A DNA stretch of 49,411 nucleotides from Deltaproteobacteria bacterium (GCA_031278475.1 JAITKK010000056.1:1-49411); one strand, 5' to 3'; counted from the stretch's first letter, positions 9,602-19,485 are shown. Numbers and translations are program-made. Notes: generated by a model not told the origin, from the sequence alone.

Positions 9602-10150
9602 AATCATAATGTTATTTTTGTCCCAGGATTGCCGCCCCGGTCGGGCGCAGCCAAACGCCTCACAGGAAAGGGCCGCAGCGCAGGCCTATAGCAATAATCA
9701 TAATGTTATTTTGCGCCTTGGGATTGCCGCCCCGGTCGGGCGCAGCCAAAGGCCCAATAGAAATGGGATGCAGCACAGTCTCATGGCAATAATCATAATG
9801 TTATTTTGCATCCAGGATTGCAGCCCCAGTCGGGCGCAGCCAAAGACCCAATAGAAATGGGATGCAGCACAGTCCCATGACAATAATCATAATGTTATTT
9901 TGCGTCCCAGGATTACCGCCCCCGCAAACCTAGGTAACCCGACAAGGTTCCAGCCAATATTAGCTATAATCATCATGTTATTTGCGCCCCAAGATTGCCG
10001 CCCCAGTCAAGTTCAGCCAAACGCCTCACAGGAAAGGGTCGCTCTCCCAAGTGCCACCCGAAAGCTTGCCCTCAGGGCGACCAATGGCCCGGGATTTCGC
10101 AAGAGATACCCTTGTTAGCCGGAAATTTTTTACTATAATCATAGTCTTAA
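9602..10150. repeat. Tandem intergenic repeat array, ~94-bp unit
   Basis: AATCATAATGTTATT-type anchors at 9602, 9696, 9791, 9885, 9968 and a decayed one at 10137. Units carry ggattgccgccccggtcgggcgcagccaaa. Confidence 0.88.
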
Positions 10151-10208
10151 ATTTATATTTATTTTTTAACCTTAAAATCCCAGGCCAGGGCATGCCCAGG
10201 ACCGTCGC

Positions 10209-11426
10209 CTATTCCACCGCACCTGCCAGATAAGTGAAGGTGAAGCCCCCCACCCCGCACAGGGCGATGAGGAACGCCATGGGGAAGTCCACCAGCCAGG
10301 ACAGGGCCCCCACCAGGAAGGTAATCAGGGCCGCGAAGGCGAACTGCAGGACGCCCACCAAGGAGGAGGCAAGGCCCGCCATGCCGCCCGAGCCCGCCAT
10401 GGCGAGGGCCGTGGAGTTCGCCGTGACAAGCGGCATGCTCATGACCGACAGGAAGAGCATGGCCATGAAGGCCGCATAACACGGCATGCCCCACAAGGCG
10501 ACGAAGACGGCGGCAATCGACCCGAAGAAGGCCATGACCCCGAAACCCGCGAGAACCAGCGTCCTGGCCGAGTGATACCTCAGCAACAGGAAGTTGGCCT
10601 GGCTGACGATGGCCACCGCGACGGAGAGGCCGGCAAAGGAGTAGGCGTAAAAGGACGGGCTCAGGCCGTAGATCTCTATCAGGATGTAGGGCGAGGCCGA
10701 TATGAAGGAGAATATGGACCCGGAGCCCATGGCGCTCGCGAGCGCAGGGCCCAGGTAGGACCGCTTGCGGAGCAGCCCCGCCAAGTCCCTCAGGATCCCC
10801 GCCGGGGGCCTCTTGACCCTGCTGTCCCTGGGGTGCGTCTCCCAGAGGAAGGCGAGGGTCAAAAGGAGCGCCAGGATCCCCAGGAACCCCGTGAATACGA
10901 AGCAGGCCCCCCAGGACCAGAATGTCACGAACCAGGCCCCCAGGACGGGGGCCGCCACCGGGCCTATGGTCTGGACGGCCATTATGGCCGTCAGCACCTT
11001 GGCCGAATCCGTCACGCCGAAGGAGTCCCGCACCACCGCCCTGCTGATGACCATGCCCGCGCTCCCGCCCAGGGCCTGGGCGAAGCGCAGGGCAATGAAG
11101 GCGTGGATGTCCCGGACGAAGACAAGCCCCCAGCTGGCCGCGAGGTACAGAAGCAGCCCCACCACGAGGGGCCCCCTCCTCCCGAAGCGGTCGCTAATCG
11201 GCCCGTAGAACATCTGCCCCGCCGCCAGCCCGAAGAAGAACACCGAAAGGGTGAGCTGGATCCCGCCCTGGGTCGTCCCCATGTCGTTGGCCATGGTGGG
11301 GAAGGCGGAGAGGTACATGTCTATGGAGAAGGGGCCGAAGCTGTTGAGGAGTCCCAGGAGGATCACCAGCCTCGCGAGGCCGGAGCCCGGCTTGCCCCTC
11401 GCGGGGAGGGTCAAATCGTCTTTCAT
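10209..11426 (-). CDS. MFS transporter, Bcr/CflA drug-resistance subfamily
   Basis: FGPFSIDMYLSAFPTMANDMGTTQGGIQLTLSVFFFGLAAGQMFYGPISDRFGRRGPL; about 12 hydrophobic segments. Confidence 0.88.
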   Translation of the reverse strand: MKDDLTLPARGKPGSGLARLVILLGLLNSFGPFSIDMYLSAFPTMANDMGTTQGGIQLTLSVFFFGLAAGQMFYGPISDRFGRRGPLVVGLLLYLAASWGLVFVRDIHAFIALRFAQALGGSAGMVISRAVVRDSFGVTDSAKVLTAIMAVQTIGPVAAPVLGAWFVTFWSWGACFVFTGFLGILALLLTLAFLWETHPRDSRVKRPPAGILRDLAGLLRKRSYLGPALASAMGSGSIFSFISASPYILIEIYGLSPSFYAYSFAGLSVAVAIVSQANFLLLRYHSARTLVLAGFGVMAFFGSIAAVFVALWGMPCYAAFMAMLFLSVMSMPLVTANSTALAMAGSGGMAGLASSLVGVLQFAFAALITFLVGALSWLVDFPMAFLIALCGVGGFTFTYLAGAVE

Positions 11427-11565
11427 TGGCGGTCTTTGGGGCGAGGGGGCCTGCGGATGCGGCCCCATGCCTTGGTGTTGGGCGGGCCCCCCGGGGCCCG
11501 TGGCCCCGGGGTATGGCTGGCGGAGGCAGCCATGATAGCACAATTCGATCCAAAGAGCCCAGGAG

Positions 11566-11610
11566 CGAAAAGCCCCCGGCCCGGGGCGCTGCCGCGCCCT
11601 GGGCCGGGGG
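11566..11610 (-). terminator. Intrinsic terminator downstream of the dehydrogenase gene
   Basis: Minus strand CCCCCGGCCCaGGGCGC...GCGCCCCGGGCCGGGGG followed by CTTTTCGC. Confidence 0.65.
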
Positions 11611-11667
11611 CCGAAAACGGGCCCCCGGGGCCTTGGGGGGGCGGGGCCAGGGGCCCCGGCCGCCTAT

Positions 11668-12642
11668 TTAGGAGTCGTAGGGGTGGACCACGTTCTGCGG
11701 GGTGCCGGCCAGGAACTTGGTGACGTTCTCCGCCGCGATATCTATCAGACGCTCCCTTGCCTCTTTGGGCGAGAAGGCGAGGTGCGGGGTGATGACGCAG
11801 TGCTGGGCGTGGAGGAGGGGGTTGTCGCGGCTGGGCGGCTCGTCTATCAGGACGTCCAGGCCGGCCCCGTACACCTTCCCGGAGTTCAGGGCGTCGGCCA
11901 GGTCCTGCTCCACTATCAGCCCGCCCCTGGCGGTGTTGATGATGATGACCTTGTCCCTCATCTGGGAGATGAGATCCTTGTTTATGTAGCCCTCGGTATC
12001 GGAGGTGAGCGGGACGTGGAGCGATATAACGTGGGAGGTGGTTATCAGCTCCTGGAAGCTCACGATGTCGTCGATGTCCTTCGGATCGAAGGGCGGGAAA
12101 TCGCTGTTGAAGGCCTTGACCGTCATCCCCAGGGCCTTGGCTATCTGCCCGGTGGAGTGCCCGATGGCCCCGTAGCCGATTATGCCCATTATCTTCTGGT
12201 CCAGCTCTATGAGCGGGAAGTCCCAGTGGGTCCACTCCGGGGCAGCCCGCCACTTCTCGGTCCTCACCACGTCGTCGTGGTGGCCCACGTGGCTCACCAC
12301 CTCGAGCAGGAGCGCGATGGCGTACTGGGCCACCGCCTGCCTGCTGTACTGCGGGATGTTGGTGACCACGATGCCCTTGGACTCGGCGTAATCGATGTCC
12401 ACCACGTCGTAGCCCGTGGTGAGTATGCCCACGTAGCGCAGCTTGGGAAGCTGGTCTATCAGATCCTTCCCCAGCAGGGTGTGCTTCAGCATTATCAGCT
12501 CGGCGTCCTTGGCCCGCTCCACGACTTGCTCCGGGGCTGTGCGGTCATAGATCGTCATGTTGTCGACCGTGGCCTTTATCGGGTCCCAGGAAAGATCCCC
12601 GGGGTTTACGGTCGTGCTGTCCAGTACTACCAGATTCGTCAT
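11668..12642 (-). CDS. D-isomer-specific 2-hydroxyacid dehydrogenase
   Basis: GIIGYGAIGHSTGQIAKALGM (NAD-binding), VIIINTARGGLIVEQDLADAL, HCVITPHLAF. Start at MTNLVVLDS. Confidence 0.92.
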   Translation of the reverse strand: MTNLVVLDSTTVNPGDLSWDPIKATVDNMTIYDRTAPEQVVERAKDAELIMLKHTLLGKDLIDQLPKLRYVGILTTGYDVVDIDYAESKGIVVTNIPQYSRQAVAQYAIALLLEVVSHVGHHDDVVRTEKWRAAPEWTHWDFPLIELDQKIMGIIGYGAIGHSTGQIAKALGMTVKAFNSDFPPFDPKDIDDIVSFQELITTSHVISLHVPLTSDTEGYINKDLISQMRDKVIIINTARGGLIVEQDLADALNSGKVYGAGLDVLIDEPPSRDNPLLHAQHCVITPHLAFSPKEARERLIDIAAENVTKFLAGTPQNVVHPYDS

Positions 12643-13623
12643 TTTCTCACCTCTGTTGTTTGGGACCATCTTACCAGGCCAGTGTGGAGCGAGGGAAACG
12701 CCGTCCTCTCGCAAGGGGAAGGGAGCCGCGGAACGCGCGGGCGCGTGGGCATGGGCATTCGGGTGGTTCGCATTGCGTTTCAGCAGTCCCTCGGAAAATA
12801 TTAAAGCAGGGAAAAGTGAGAGTCAAGGACGAAACGTCAATGAATGCGATATTTTTGAGGGCTTTCCTCTGCCCCCATGCGCCACGGTCAGTGGCAACCC
12901 TTAAAGGATCCAAAAAACCGCAAAAGGGCAACATAATTTATTGGCCCAATCCCCAACAAACCCAAGATGGCCGCAGGCCCATGCGGGGCTGCAAGGATCG
13001 ACCCGCCATGGGTCTTGCCGATGCCGCTGGTAAGATTTTGCTTAAATTTATCCTTGCCCTATCGCCTTCATTTTTTCCTGCCCATTGACTTCTTTTTTTC
13101 TTCCGCCATTGCTTTGTTTTATACCTGCCCTGTCGCATTCATTTTCCCCGCTTCGGTCCTTGCGCTTGTTTTCGCATATTTTCGCTTATTTTCCCCAAGA
13201 CACCGTTTTGCACGTAATTTCCGGCAAAAATCTAAGGCGAGTAGCGATATTATCCGATAATTCTGCCCGATTTTTCCGCATATTACTTAAAATGCCACTA
13301 AAAAAACAGAGTGCGAAAAATTCCAGGATGTGTTTCATGATGCGCTCCGAAGAAACTTTCCAGGGATGCGCCCGGGGATGCTTCCAGGATGCGCTATCCC
13401 ACGGCTTCTTATCCAGCCCGATAATACCTTGCGCTCCCAGGGCATGGGCTTTCCCCCTCCTTGAGCCAACGCCAAAAGCATCCGGCTTCAATACGCGCGA
13501 AAAAATGCCGCACCCCAATGCACCTGAAAGGATGCCTTGCATATGGTTGTGGCGCAGGTAATTTGGGCAAATATGAGTTTGGCACCTAAAATTCGGGCGC
13601 ATGTGATTTGGTATAAAAACAAT

Positions 13624-13676
13624 AAATGCCATCAAAGGGAAAGAACAAATGCCATCAAAGGGAAACAATAAATGCC
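13624..13676. repeat. Short direct repeat, ~23-bp unit, about 2.3 copies
   Basis: aatgccatcaaagggaaagaacaaatgccatcaaagggaaacaataaatgcc. Confidence 0.6.
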
Positions 13677-13800
13677 GACAATTTGCCAACATATGCATCA
13701 ACAACGCATAATCGACGAATACATAAAAGAGGCCTCAGGATTCCATGAATCAAATCCCAAATAATAGCACGCCCCGATTTTAAAAAATTTGCGGCTGCCC

Positions 13801-13880
13801 CCTTCCCTTTCCTACCTTTCTTGCCTTCCCTACCTTCCTTTCCTTTCCCTTCCCTTCCTTTCCCTGCCCTACCTTTTCCC
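13801..13880. repeat. CCTTT/CCTTCC low-complexity polypyrimidine tract (~5-bp period)
   Basis: cttcctttcctttcccttcccttcctttccctgccctaccttttccc. Confidence 0.7.
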
Positions 13881-13986
13881 ATAATCACCGTTCCCACCTT
13901 AGCTTTACAATGCCTTGACAAAAGCACAGGGCCTTGGTAAAATACAAGCACATAATCAAAGGCTATGGCATTGCCGCCGCCGCTTT

Positions 13987-14066
13987 ACGCTGGGGTGCCG
14001 CGGGACTTCCCGCAGCCGAGAGCACGCTCAGGGACCTGATGCGGTCAGTGCCGCCGGAGGAAGCGT
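13987..14066 (+). ncRNA. TPP (thiamine pyrophosphate) riboswitch
   Basis: GGGGTGCC...GCCGAGA...GGACCTGATGCGGTCAGTGCCGCCGGAGGAAG core; P1 ACGCT (13987-13991)/AGCGT (14062-14066); upstream of a YkoE-like gene. Confidence 0.88.
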
Positions 14067-14112
14067 GCAAAAACCCTTGGCCTATGGGTTTCACTAGGCC
14101 TGTCGCACGATT

Positions 14113-14141
14113 CCTTTGAACAATCAAAGGGAGTTTTTTTT
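14113..14141 (+). terminator. Intrinsic terminator / RBS switch directly abutting the start codon (TPP expression platform)
   Basis: CCTTTGA-acaa-TCAAAGG-gag-TTTTTTTT-ATG; the Shine-Dalgarno AAAGGGAG is part of the 3' arm. Confidence 0.8.
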
Positions 14142-14879
14142 ATGCCCGAAGATTTGCCAAAGGCCCCGGACTTACCCAAGGCAGGGATTTCCGAAGCCCA
14201 GGAGGGCCCCAACCCCTCCGCCCCCGCACCTCAGGACATGGGACAGCAAAAGCCCTACGAAGGCCAATGGGGCGAGCCCGGGGGACCCGGGGCCGTAAGG
14301 CCCCCGGGTCCCAGGCCCTGGAAGCTCAAGGACTTGGCCCTTTTGGGGATGATAGCGATTGCCTTCTCGGTGGTGTACCTGGGGAACTTCAAACTGTTGG
14401 GGATGATTTACAAGAACGTGCAGCCATGGGGACTGGCATATCTCGCAGCCGCGCCTCTTTTTGGCGTACGGTTCATGGCCGCGACATTCGCTGGCATCGC
14501 CCTGCGGAAGCCGGGGGCCGCAATCATCGCCGAGATACTCACGGACACCCTGGCGGCGCTCATGGGCGGCTACTTCGGGCCCTTGATGTACGTGCATGTG
14601 CTCTTGGTGGGGGGCGGGGCCGAGGCTATCTTCCTTGCGGGACGCTACCGGGACTACGAGCCTGGCTCCATGTGCCTGGCCGCGATTACATGCGCCTTCC
14701 TGAACTTACTGAACCTGTTCACGGCTGACTTCAAGATTCTCCCCTTGCAGTTCATGGTCCCCGTGACCATCATAAGCATGTTTTCCGCGGTGGTGCTCGC
14801 AGGGCTCCTAAGCTACCTGCTGGGTAGGGCGATTTGGGGCGCCGGGCCCCGGGGCCCGGCGGAAGGCGGTCGTGCCTGA
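14142..14879 (+). CDS. ECF transporter S component, YkoE-like (thiamine/HMP uptake)
   Basis: LKDLALLGMIAIAFSVVYLGNFKLLGMIYKNVQPWGLAYLAAAPLFGVRFMAATFAGIALRKPGAAIIAEILTDTLAALMGGYFGP; TPP riboswitch upstream. Confidence 0.78.
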   Translation: MPEDLPKAPDLPKAGISEAQEGPNPSAPAPQDMGQQKPYEGQWGEPGGPGAVRPPGPRPWKLKDLALLGMIAIAFSVVYLGNFKLLGMIYKNVQPWGLAYLAAAPLFGVRFMAATFAGIALRKPGAAIIAEILTDTLAALMGGYFGPLMYVHVLLVGGGAEAIFLAGRYRDYEPGSMCLAAITCAFLNLLNLFTADFKILPLQFMVPVTIISMFSAVVLAGLLSYLLGRAIWGAGPRGPAEGGRA

Positions 14880-14978
14880 GGATGAATCGTTCGGCCTGTG
14901 CGCGCCCTTGAATGCCAACACGCCACATGGGCCCCAAAAACACCTGCCTTCAAACGCGCAAAAAGCGCCCACAGGGCA

Positions 14979-17618
14979 TTACGGGGATGCCAGACCCGCG
15001 CCTTCCTCCGCGCCTTCCATGGGCTTTCCCCGCCCCTCCCGGCCCGCTTTGGAGGCATCCTCATGCCTCTTACGCCTGTATTGCGAGATGACCACTATCG
15101 CGAGAAGGAAAAGCCCCGGGCAGCCGAAGGGCCACTTGGGCGGCCTCTGCCGGGGGATCTCCAATCCCAGGACCCTGGTTGGGTCGTCCATGTTGACCCC
15201 CAGCTTCTCAAGGCGGCTGTTGAGCGCGACGTCGTCAAGGATCAGTGTTCCGCCATCCCAGGCGAGCGTCGCGCCCGCGCTCCTAAGCCTCTCCTCGGCA
15301 CCCTCCCCCTTGAAGGGCAGCACCACCACCTGATCCTTTGTTTTCCCGCCCTCAAGCTCGGTCACTATGTGGAGCCTTATGGGGGTGTCCTCTGGGAGCT
15401 CCCCGATTGCGGCCATTATCCCGGAAGGCGGCCTCTCGTCGTAGGGCGCGAACAGGATGTCCCTTGGTATGTCCGGCCTGAACAGGAACACCATGGCCGC
15501 GAGCAAGAGGAGTACCTCCCAAAAGCGCGTCCTGGTCACGAAAAACCCCTGGGTGGCGCTCGCGAACGCCATGCAGGCAAGTATCGAGGTCAGGAGCACC
15601 CACAGGAAGTGGGCCGCATTCTGGATGTTTATCAGCAGGATCTCCTGGTTGTAGAGGAACACGAAGGGCAGCACGGCCGTGCGCAGCTCGTAGACGAAGC
15701 CCTGTACCCCCGTCTTGAAGGGATCCCCCCCGGATATGCCCGAGGCGGCGAAGGCGGCAAGGGCGACGGGCGGGGTGGCGTCCGCCATGACGCCGAAATA
15801 AAGGCAGAAGAGGTGCACGGCCAGAAGCGGGACGCCCAGGCCGTGGGCGGCGGATATGTTGTAGATGACCGGCGCCAGGAGGGTCGAAACTATTATGTAG
15901 TTGGCCGTGGTCGGGAGCCCCATGCCGAGAATTATGGCGAGCGCCGCCGTCATCAGGAGCACCACGGGCAGGAAGCCCCCGGAGATTATCTCAACCATCG
16001 TCGCCAGCACCTGCCCCACGGCGGTGAGGCTCACGGTCCCCACTATTATGCCCGCGGTGGCGGTCGCGAGCGCTATCCCCACCATGTTCTTGGAGCCGTT
16101 CACGAGGCTCAATAGAAGCCTCGAGGCGGAGTTCTGGAAGGCTGGCCACACCGGGTAGCCGTTCTTCCAGGCTATGAAGGGCCGCTTGGTGAGTATTATG
16201 AGGACCATCAGGAGGCAGGCGTAGTAGGCGGCGAGCCCGGGCGACATCTCCATCAGCATGAGCCCCCATACGAGGGTCGCGGTGGGGAGCAGGTAGTAGA
16301 GCCCGGAAAGGAGCACGGGCGTCGCGTCCCTGGGCTGCATGAGCTCGTCCGTGTCCCCCTCGGGGAGCTCGGGGAACTTGAAGGATAGGAAGAGGAGCCC
16401 CGCGTAGCCCAGGACCAAAAGGACGCCGAAGCACAGCCAGGACCAGCCGCCGAACACCTTGGGTATCCACGCGAGCAGGTAGTACAGGACGCATACCACG
16501 AGAACCGACGAGCTCACCAGGAGCCCCGCCCTGAGGAGCTTGGGAAGGAACGCGGACCTCTGCCTGGGTATCCCCACCATGCCCAGCTTGAGTGCCTCTA
16601 TGTGGACTATGTAAAGAAGGGAGAAGTAGGCGAGAAGCGCGGGAACGAAGGCGTGCCTGACTATCTGGGCGTAGGGTATGCCCGTGTACTCGGCCATGAG
16701 GAAGGCCGCGGCCCCCATCACCGGGGGCATTATCTGCCCGTTGGACCCAGCCGCCACCTCCACGGCCCCGGCCTTCTCGGCGGAGAAGCCCACCTTCTTC
16801 ATGAGGTAGATGGTGACGGGACCGCAGGTCAGCACGTTCGCAATGGAAGAGCCGGATATGCAGCCGTGGAGGCCGGACGCGACGACGGCCGCCTTCGCTG
16901 GCCCGCCCCGGAGGCGGCCCAGGATGGAAAAGGACAGCGCGGTCAGGTAGTTCCCGGCCCCGGCGTTCTCGAGCATGGCCCCGAAGAGCACGTAGAGGAA
17001 GACGAAGCTGGTGGACACCCCTATGGGCACCCCGAAAACCCCCTCCTGGGTGAGCCAGAACTGGGAAGCGGCCCTGGACAGCGAGGCCCCGCGGTGGGCT
17101 ATGAGGTCCGGCGCGTAGGGCCCCAGGAAGACGTAGACGAGGAACACTATGGCGACGCAGGTCATGGGGAGCCCCATCACCCTGCGCGTCGCCTCAAGCA
17201 GGAAGATCACCCCGCAGGAGGCCACCGCGATGTCCACCTTGTTGGGGATCCCGGGCCTTTTGGAGAGGCCGTCCTGGAATATGAAGAGGTAGCAGGCGCA
17301 GAACGCCGCGCACAAGGCGAAGACCCAGTCGTAGGCGGGGATCCGCCTGTCGGGGCTCGACTTGAACATGGGGAAGCTAAGATAGGCCAGGAATATCGCG
17401 AACGCGAGGTGCAGGGCCCTCGTCGCGGTGTCGTTCAGGATGCCCACGCCCAAGGTGGTGGGCCATGGGGAGATTATCCAGACCTGGAAAAGGGCCCAGG
17501 CGATGGCCGTGGCGAGGATCAGGAAGTGCGGGAAACCGGAGGGCTTCCTCCTCCCGGTCTCCTTCTCCAGCATCTGGTCAATGATGGGGTGGGCGTGCCG
17601 CCTCTTAAGCGTGGTCAT
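14979..17618 (-). CDS. TRAP transporter fused permease (TAXI type) with C-terminal DUF3394-like extension
   Basis: Multi-TM; GCISGSSIANVLTCGPVTIYLMKKVGF, EVAAGSNGQIMPPVMGAAAFLMAEYTGIPY, ILGMGLPTTANYIIVSTLLAPV. Confidence 0.93.
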   Translation of the reverse strand: MTTLKRRHAHPIIDQMLEKETGRRKPSGFPHFLILATAIAWALFQVWIISPWPTTLGVGILNDTATRALHLAFAIFLAYLSFPMFKSSPDRRIPAYDWVFALCAAFCACYLFIFQDGLSKRPGIPNKVDIAVASCGVIFLLEATRRVMGLPMTCVAIVFLVYVFLGPYAPDLIAHRGASLSRAASQFWLTQEGVFGVPIGVSTSFVFLYVLFGAMLENAGAGNYLTALSFSILGRLRGGPAKAAVVASGLHGCISGSSIANVLTCGPVTIYLMKKVGFSAEKAGAVEVAAGSNGQIMPPVMGAAAFLMAEYTGIPYAQIVRHAFVPALLAYFSLLYIVHIEALKLGMVGIPRQRSAFLPKLLRAGLLVSSSVLVVCVLYYLLAWIPKVFGGWSWLCFGVLLVLGYAGLLFLSFKFPELPEGDTDELMQPRDATPVLLSGLYYLLPTATLVWGLMLMEMSPGLAAYYACLLMVLIILTKRPFIAWKNGYPVWPAFQNSASRLLLSLVNGSKNMVGIALATATAGIIVGTVSLTAVGQVLATMVEIISGGFLPVVLLMTAALAIILGMGLPTTANYIIVSTLLAPVIYNISAAHGLGVPLLAVHLFCLYFGVMADATPPVALAAFAASGISGGDPFKTGVQGFVYELRTAVLPFVFLYNQEILLINIQNAAHFLWVLLTSILACMAFASATQGFFVTRTRFWEVLLLLAAMVFLFRPDIPRDILFAPYDERPPSGIMAAIGELPEDTPIRLHIVTELEGGKTKDQVVVLPFKGEGAEERLRSAGATLAWDGGTLILDDVALNSRLEKLGVNMDDPTRVLGLEIPRQRPPKWPFGCPGLFLLAIVVISQYRRKRHEDASKAGREGRGKPMEGAEEGAGLASP

Positions 17619-17675
17619 GCTGGCAAAGGGCCCTGAGGCCCCCCAACGGGGGCCCAGGGCGCTTTTCCGTGCCGG

Positions 17676-18725
17676 CTACTGGGCTGGGGCGGGGGGATCC
17701 GGCGGGACCGATTGCTCCTCTGCCGGTGGCTCGCCCTTCCAGAGGCCGGCCTCCTTGAAGTACTTGATTGCGCCCGGGTGGAACGGCACGGAGTTGCCCT
17801 CGAGGAGCTCCTCCTTGGTGAGCGTCGCGAGGGCCGGGTGCAGTCCCTTGAACTCGTCGAAGTTGTCGAACACCGCCTTGGTCACCCGGTAGGCCACCTC
17901 GTCGGGGAGCTTGGCCGACGCCATGAGGGTGGCCTTGGGCCCGAAGGTGGTCACGTCGCCGGGGGTGCCCTTGTAAAGGCCCCCGGGTATCGTCACTGTC
18001 GGGTAATAGGGGTACTTGCTTACGAAGGCGTCGACTTTGGGGCCCACCAGGGGCACCAGGTGGGAGTCGCAGGTGTTGGCCGCCTCCTGGATTGACCCGT
18101 TCGGGTGGCCGACCACGTAGACGTAGGCGTCAATCTTGTTGTCGCAGAGGGCCCCGGCCATCTCGGCGGGCTTTAGATCGGTCGCGAGCGCGTAGGTCTT
18201 GTCGGTCCAGCCGTACTCCTTCATGAGGAGCTCCAAGGTGTTGCGGTTGCCCGAGCCAGGGTCCCCTATGTTCATGCGCTTCCCGGGGAGATCCTCGAAG
18301 ACCTTGATCCCGGAGTCGTCCCTCGCCACCAAGGTGAAGGCCTCGGACTGCAGGGAGAACAGCACCCTCAGCTCCTTGTCGGGGCCGGCCTCCTGGAACT
18401 GCTCGGTCCCGTTGTAGGCGAAGGACTGCACGTCCGACTGGACGATGCCAAGGCTGAGATCGCCCGAGCGCAGGGCGTTCACGTTGAAGACCGAGGCACC
18501 CGTCGACTCGACCGTGCAACGCACGTTGTGCTCCTTGGCCCTCCTGCCCTTGTCGACTAGGCGGCATATGGCGCCGCCCACGGGGTAGTAAACGCCGGTG
18601 ATCCCGCCGGTGCCCAAGGCCACGAACTCGTCGCCGGGGGCGGCTGTAAGCGGCATGGGCGCAATCAAGGCCAACGCCAGTACCGTAAGGCATAATTTCC
18701 CGAACATCTTAAGGGATTTCATCAT
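17676..18725 (-). CDS. TAXI family TRAP transporter solute-binding protein
   Basis: Signal peptide; FVALGTGGITGVYYPVGGAICRLVDKGRR, STGASVFNVNALRSGDLSLGIVQSDV. Confidence 0.94.
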   Translation of the reverse strand: MMKSLKMFGKLCLTVLALALIAPMPLTAAPGDEFVALGTGGITGVYYPVGGAICRLVDKGRRAKEHNVRCTVESTGASVFNVNALRSGDLSLGIVQSDVQSFAYNGTEQFQEAGPDKELRVLFSLQSEAFTLVARDDSGIKVFEDLPGKRMNIGDPGSGNRNTLELLMKEYGWTDKTYALATDLKPAEMAGALCDNKIDAYVYVVGHPNGSIQEAANTCDSHLVPLVGPKVDAFVSKYPYYPTVTIPGGLYKGTPGDVTTFGPKATLMASAKLPDEVAYRVTKAVFDNFDEFKGLHPALATLTKEELLEGNSVPFHPGAIKYFKEAGLWKGEPPAEEQSVPPDPPAPAQ

Positions 18726-19396
18726 GACACTCCTTGGGGTTATGGGCAGCGCAAAGGCAAGCCCGGCGGGATGGGCCGTGACGCCCATTGGCGGGACCCC
18801 CGGCATGGGCCGGGGGGATAGGTCGGGCCGCGACGGGCCCGCCCCAGGGGGGCCCGGGCCTTGGGCCAGGCTATGTGGCTTTGCGCCCTTTATCATATCA
18901 AAACGCGGGGGATTATCCAAGCGTTGGCAGCGGTGGCCTTGAGGCCCTCGTGGCCGTCCCCCGATGGTTGCCCGATCGCGGGGCCGGGGAAAACCCCAAA
19001 GCCGCTACAGAGGCGAAGCTTATGCAAAATGGGTTCCGCGCTCACGGGCGCACGCGGGGATGCGGCCTTAAGGGCATGGCATTTAGGGCCCGGCGGGTTG
19101 CGGGTTGCGCCGTGGCGTCCCTTGCAAGGGAAACACTTAGAAGGCATGGTAGCCGCAACGGTTAGCAAAATCCGGAAGATGCCCCCGCATGGGGTGATTA
19201 CGGAACGCGCTGGTTACGAAACGCCTAATTGCGTGGCATCAAGGCCCGCCCCGCAGGCGTGCTTTGCAAAGGGACTTGCCAGCGCCCCTTGAATGTGGCG
19301 CACGCGGAATCATGGAACGATAAAATCGCAGTATGCTTCGTTAAGTTGCGAAAAAATAAGGGAAAGTAAATCAATCTGGGGAAAATACGCAACAAT

Positions 19397-19485
19397 TTAG
19401 GGAATTAGGGAAAATAGGGGGAAATATGGGGAAATATGGGGAAATATGGGGAAATAGGGGGAAATAAGGGAAAATTAGGGAAACA
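19397..19485. repeat. 10-bp-period GGGGAAATAT tandem tract
   Basis: tagggggaaa tatggggaaa tatggggaaa tatggggaaa tagggggaaa taagggaaaa ttagggaaac. Confidence 0.92.

Noticed and set aside
9602-10150. Possible CRISPR array
   Set aside because: Units are ~94 bp with similarity across the whole unit rather than short identical repeats with unique spacers; no cas genes nearby.
14898-16115. 405-aa plus-strand ORF opposite the TRAP permease
   Set aside because: Antisense of a well-recognised membrane protein; low-complexity charged translation.
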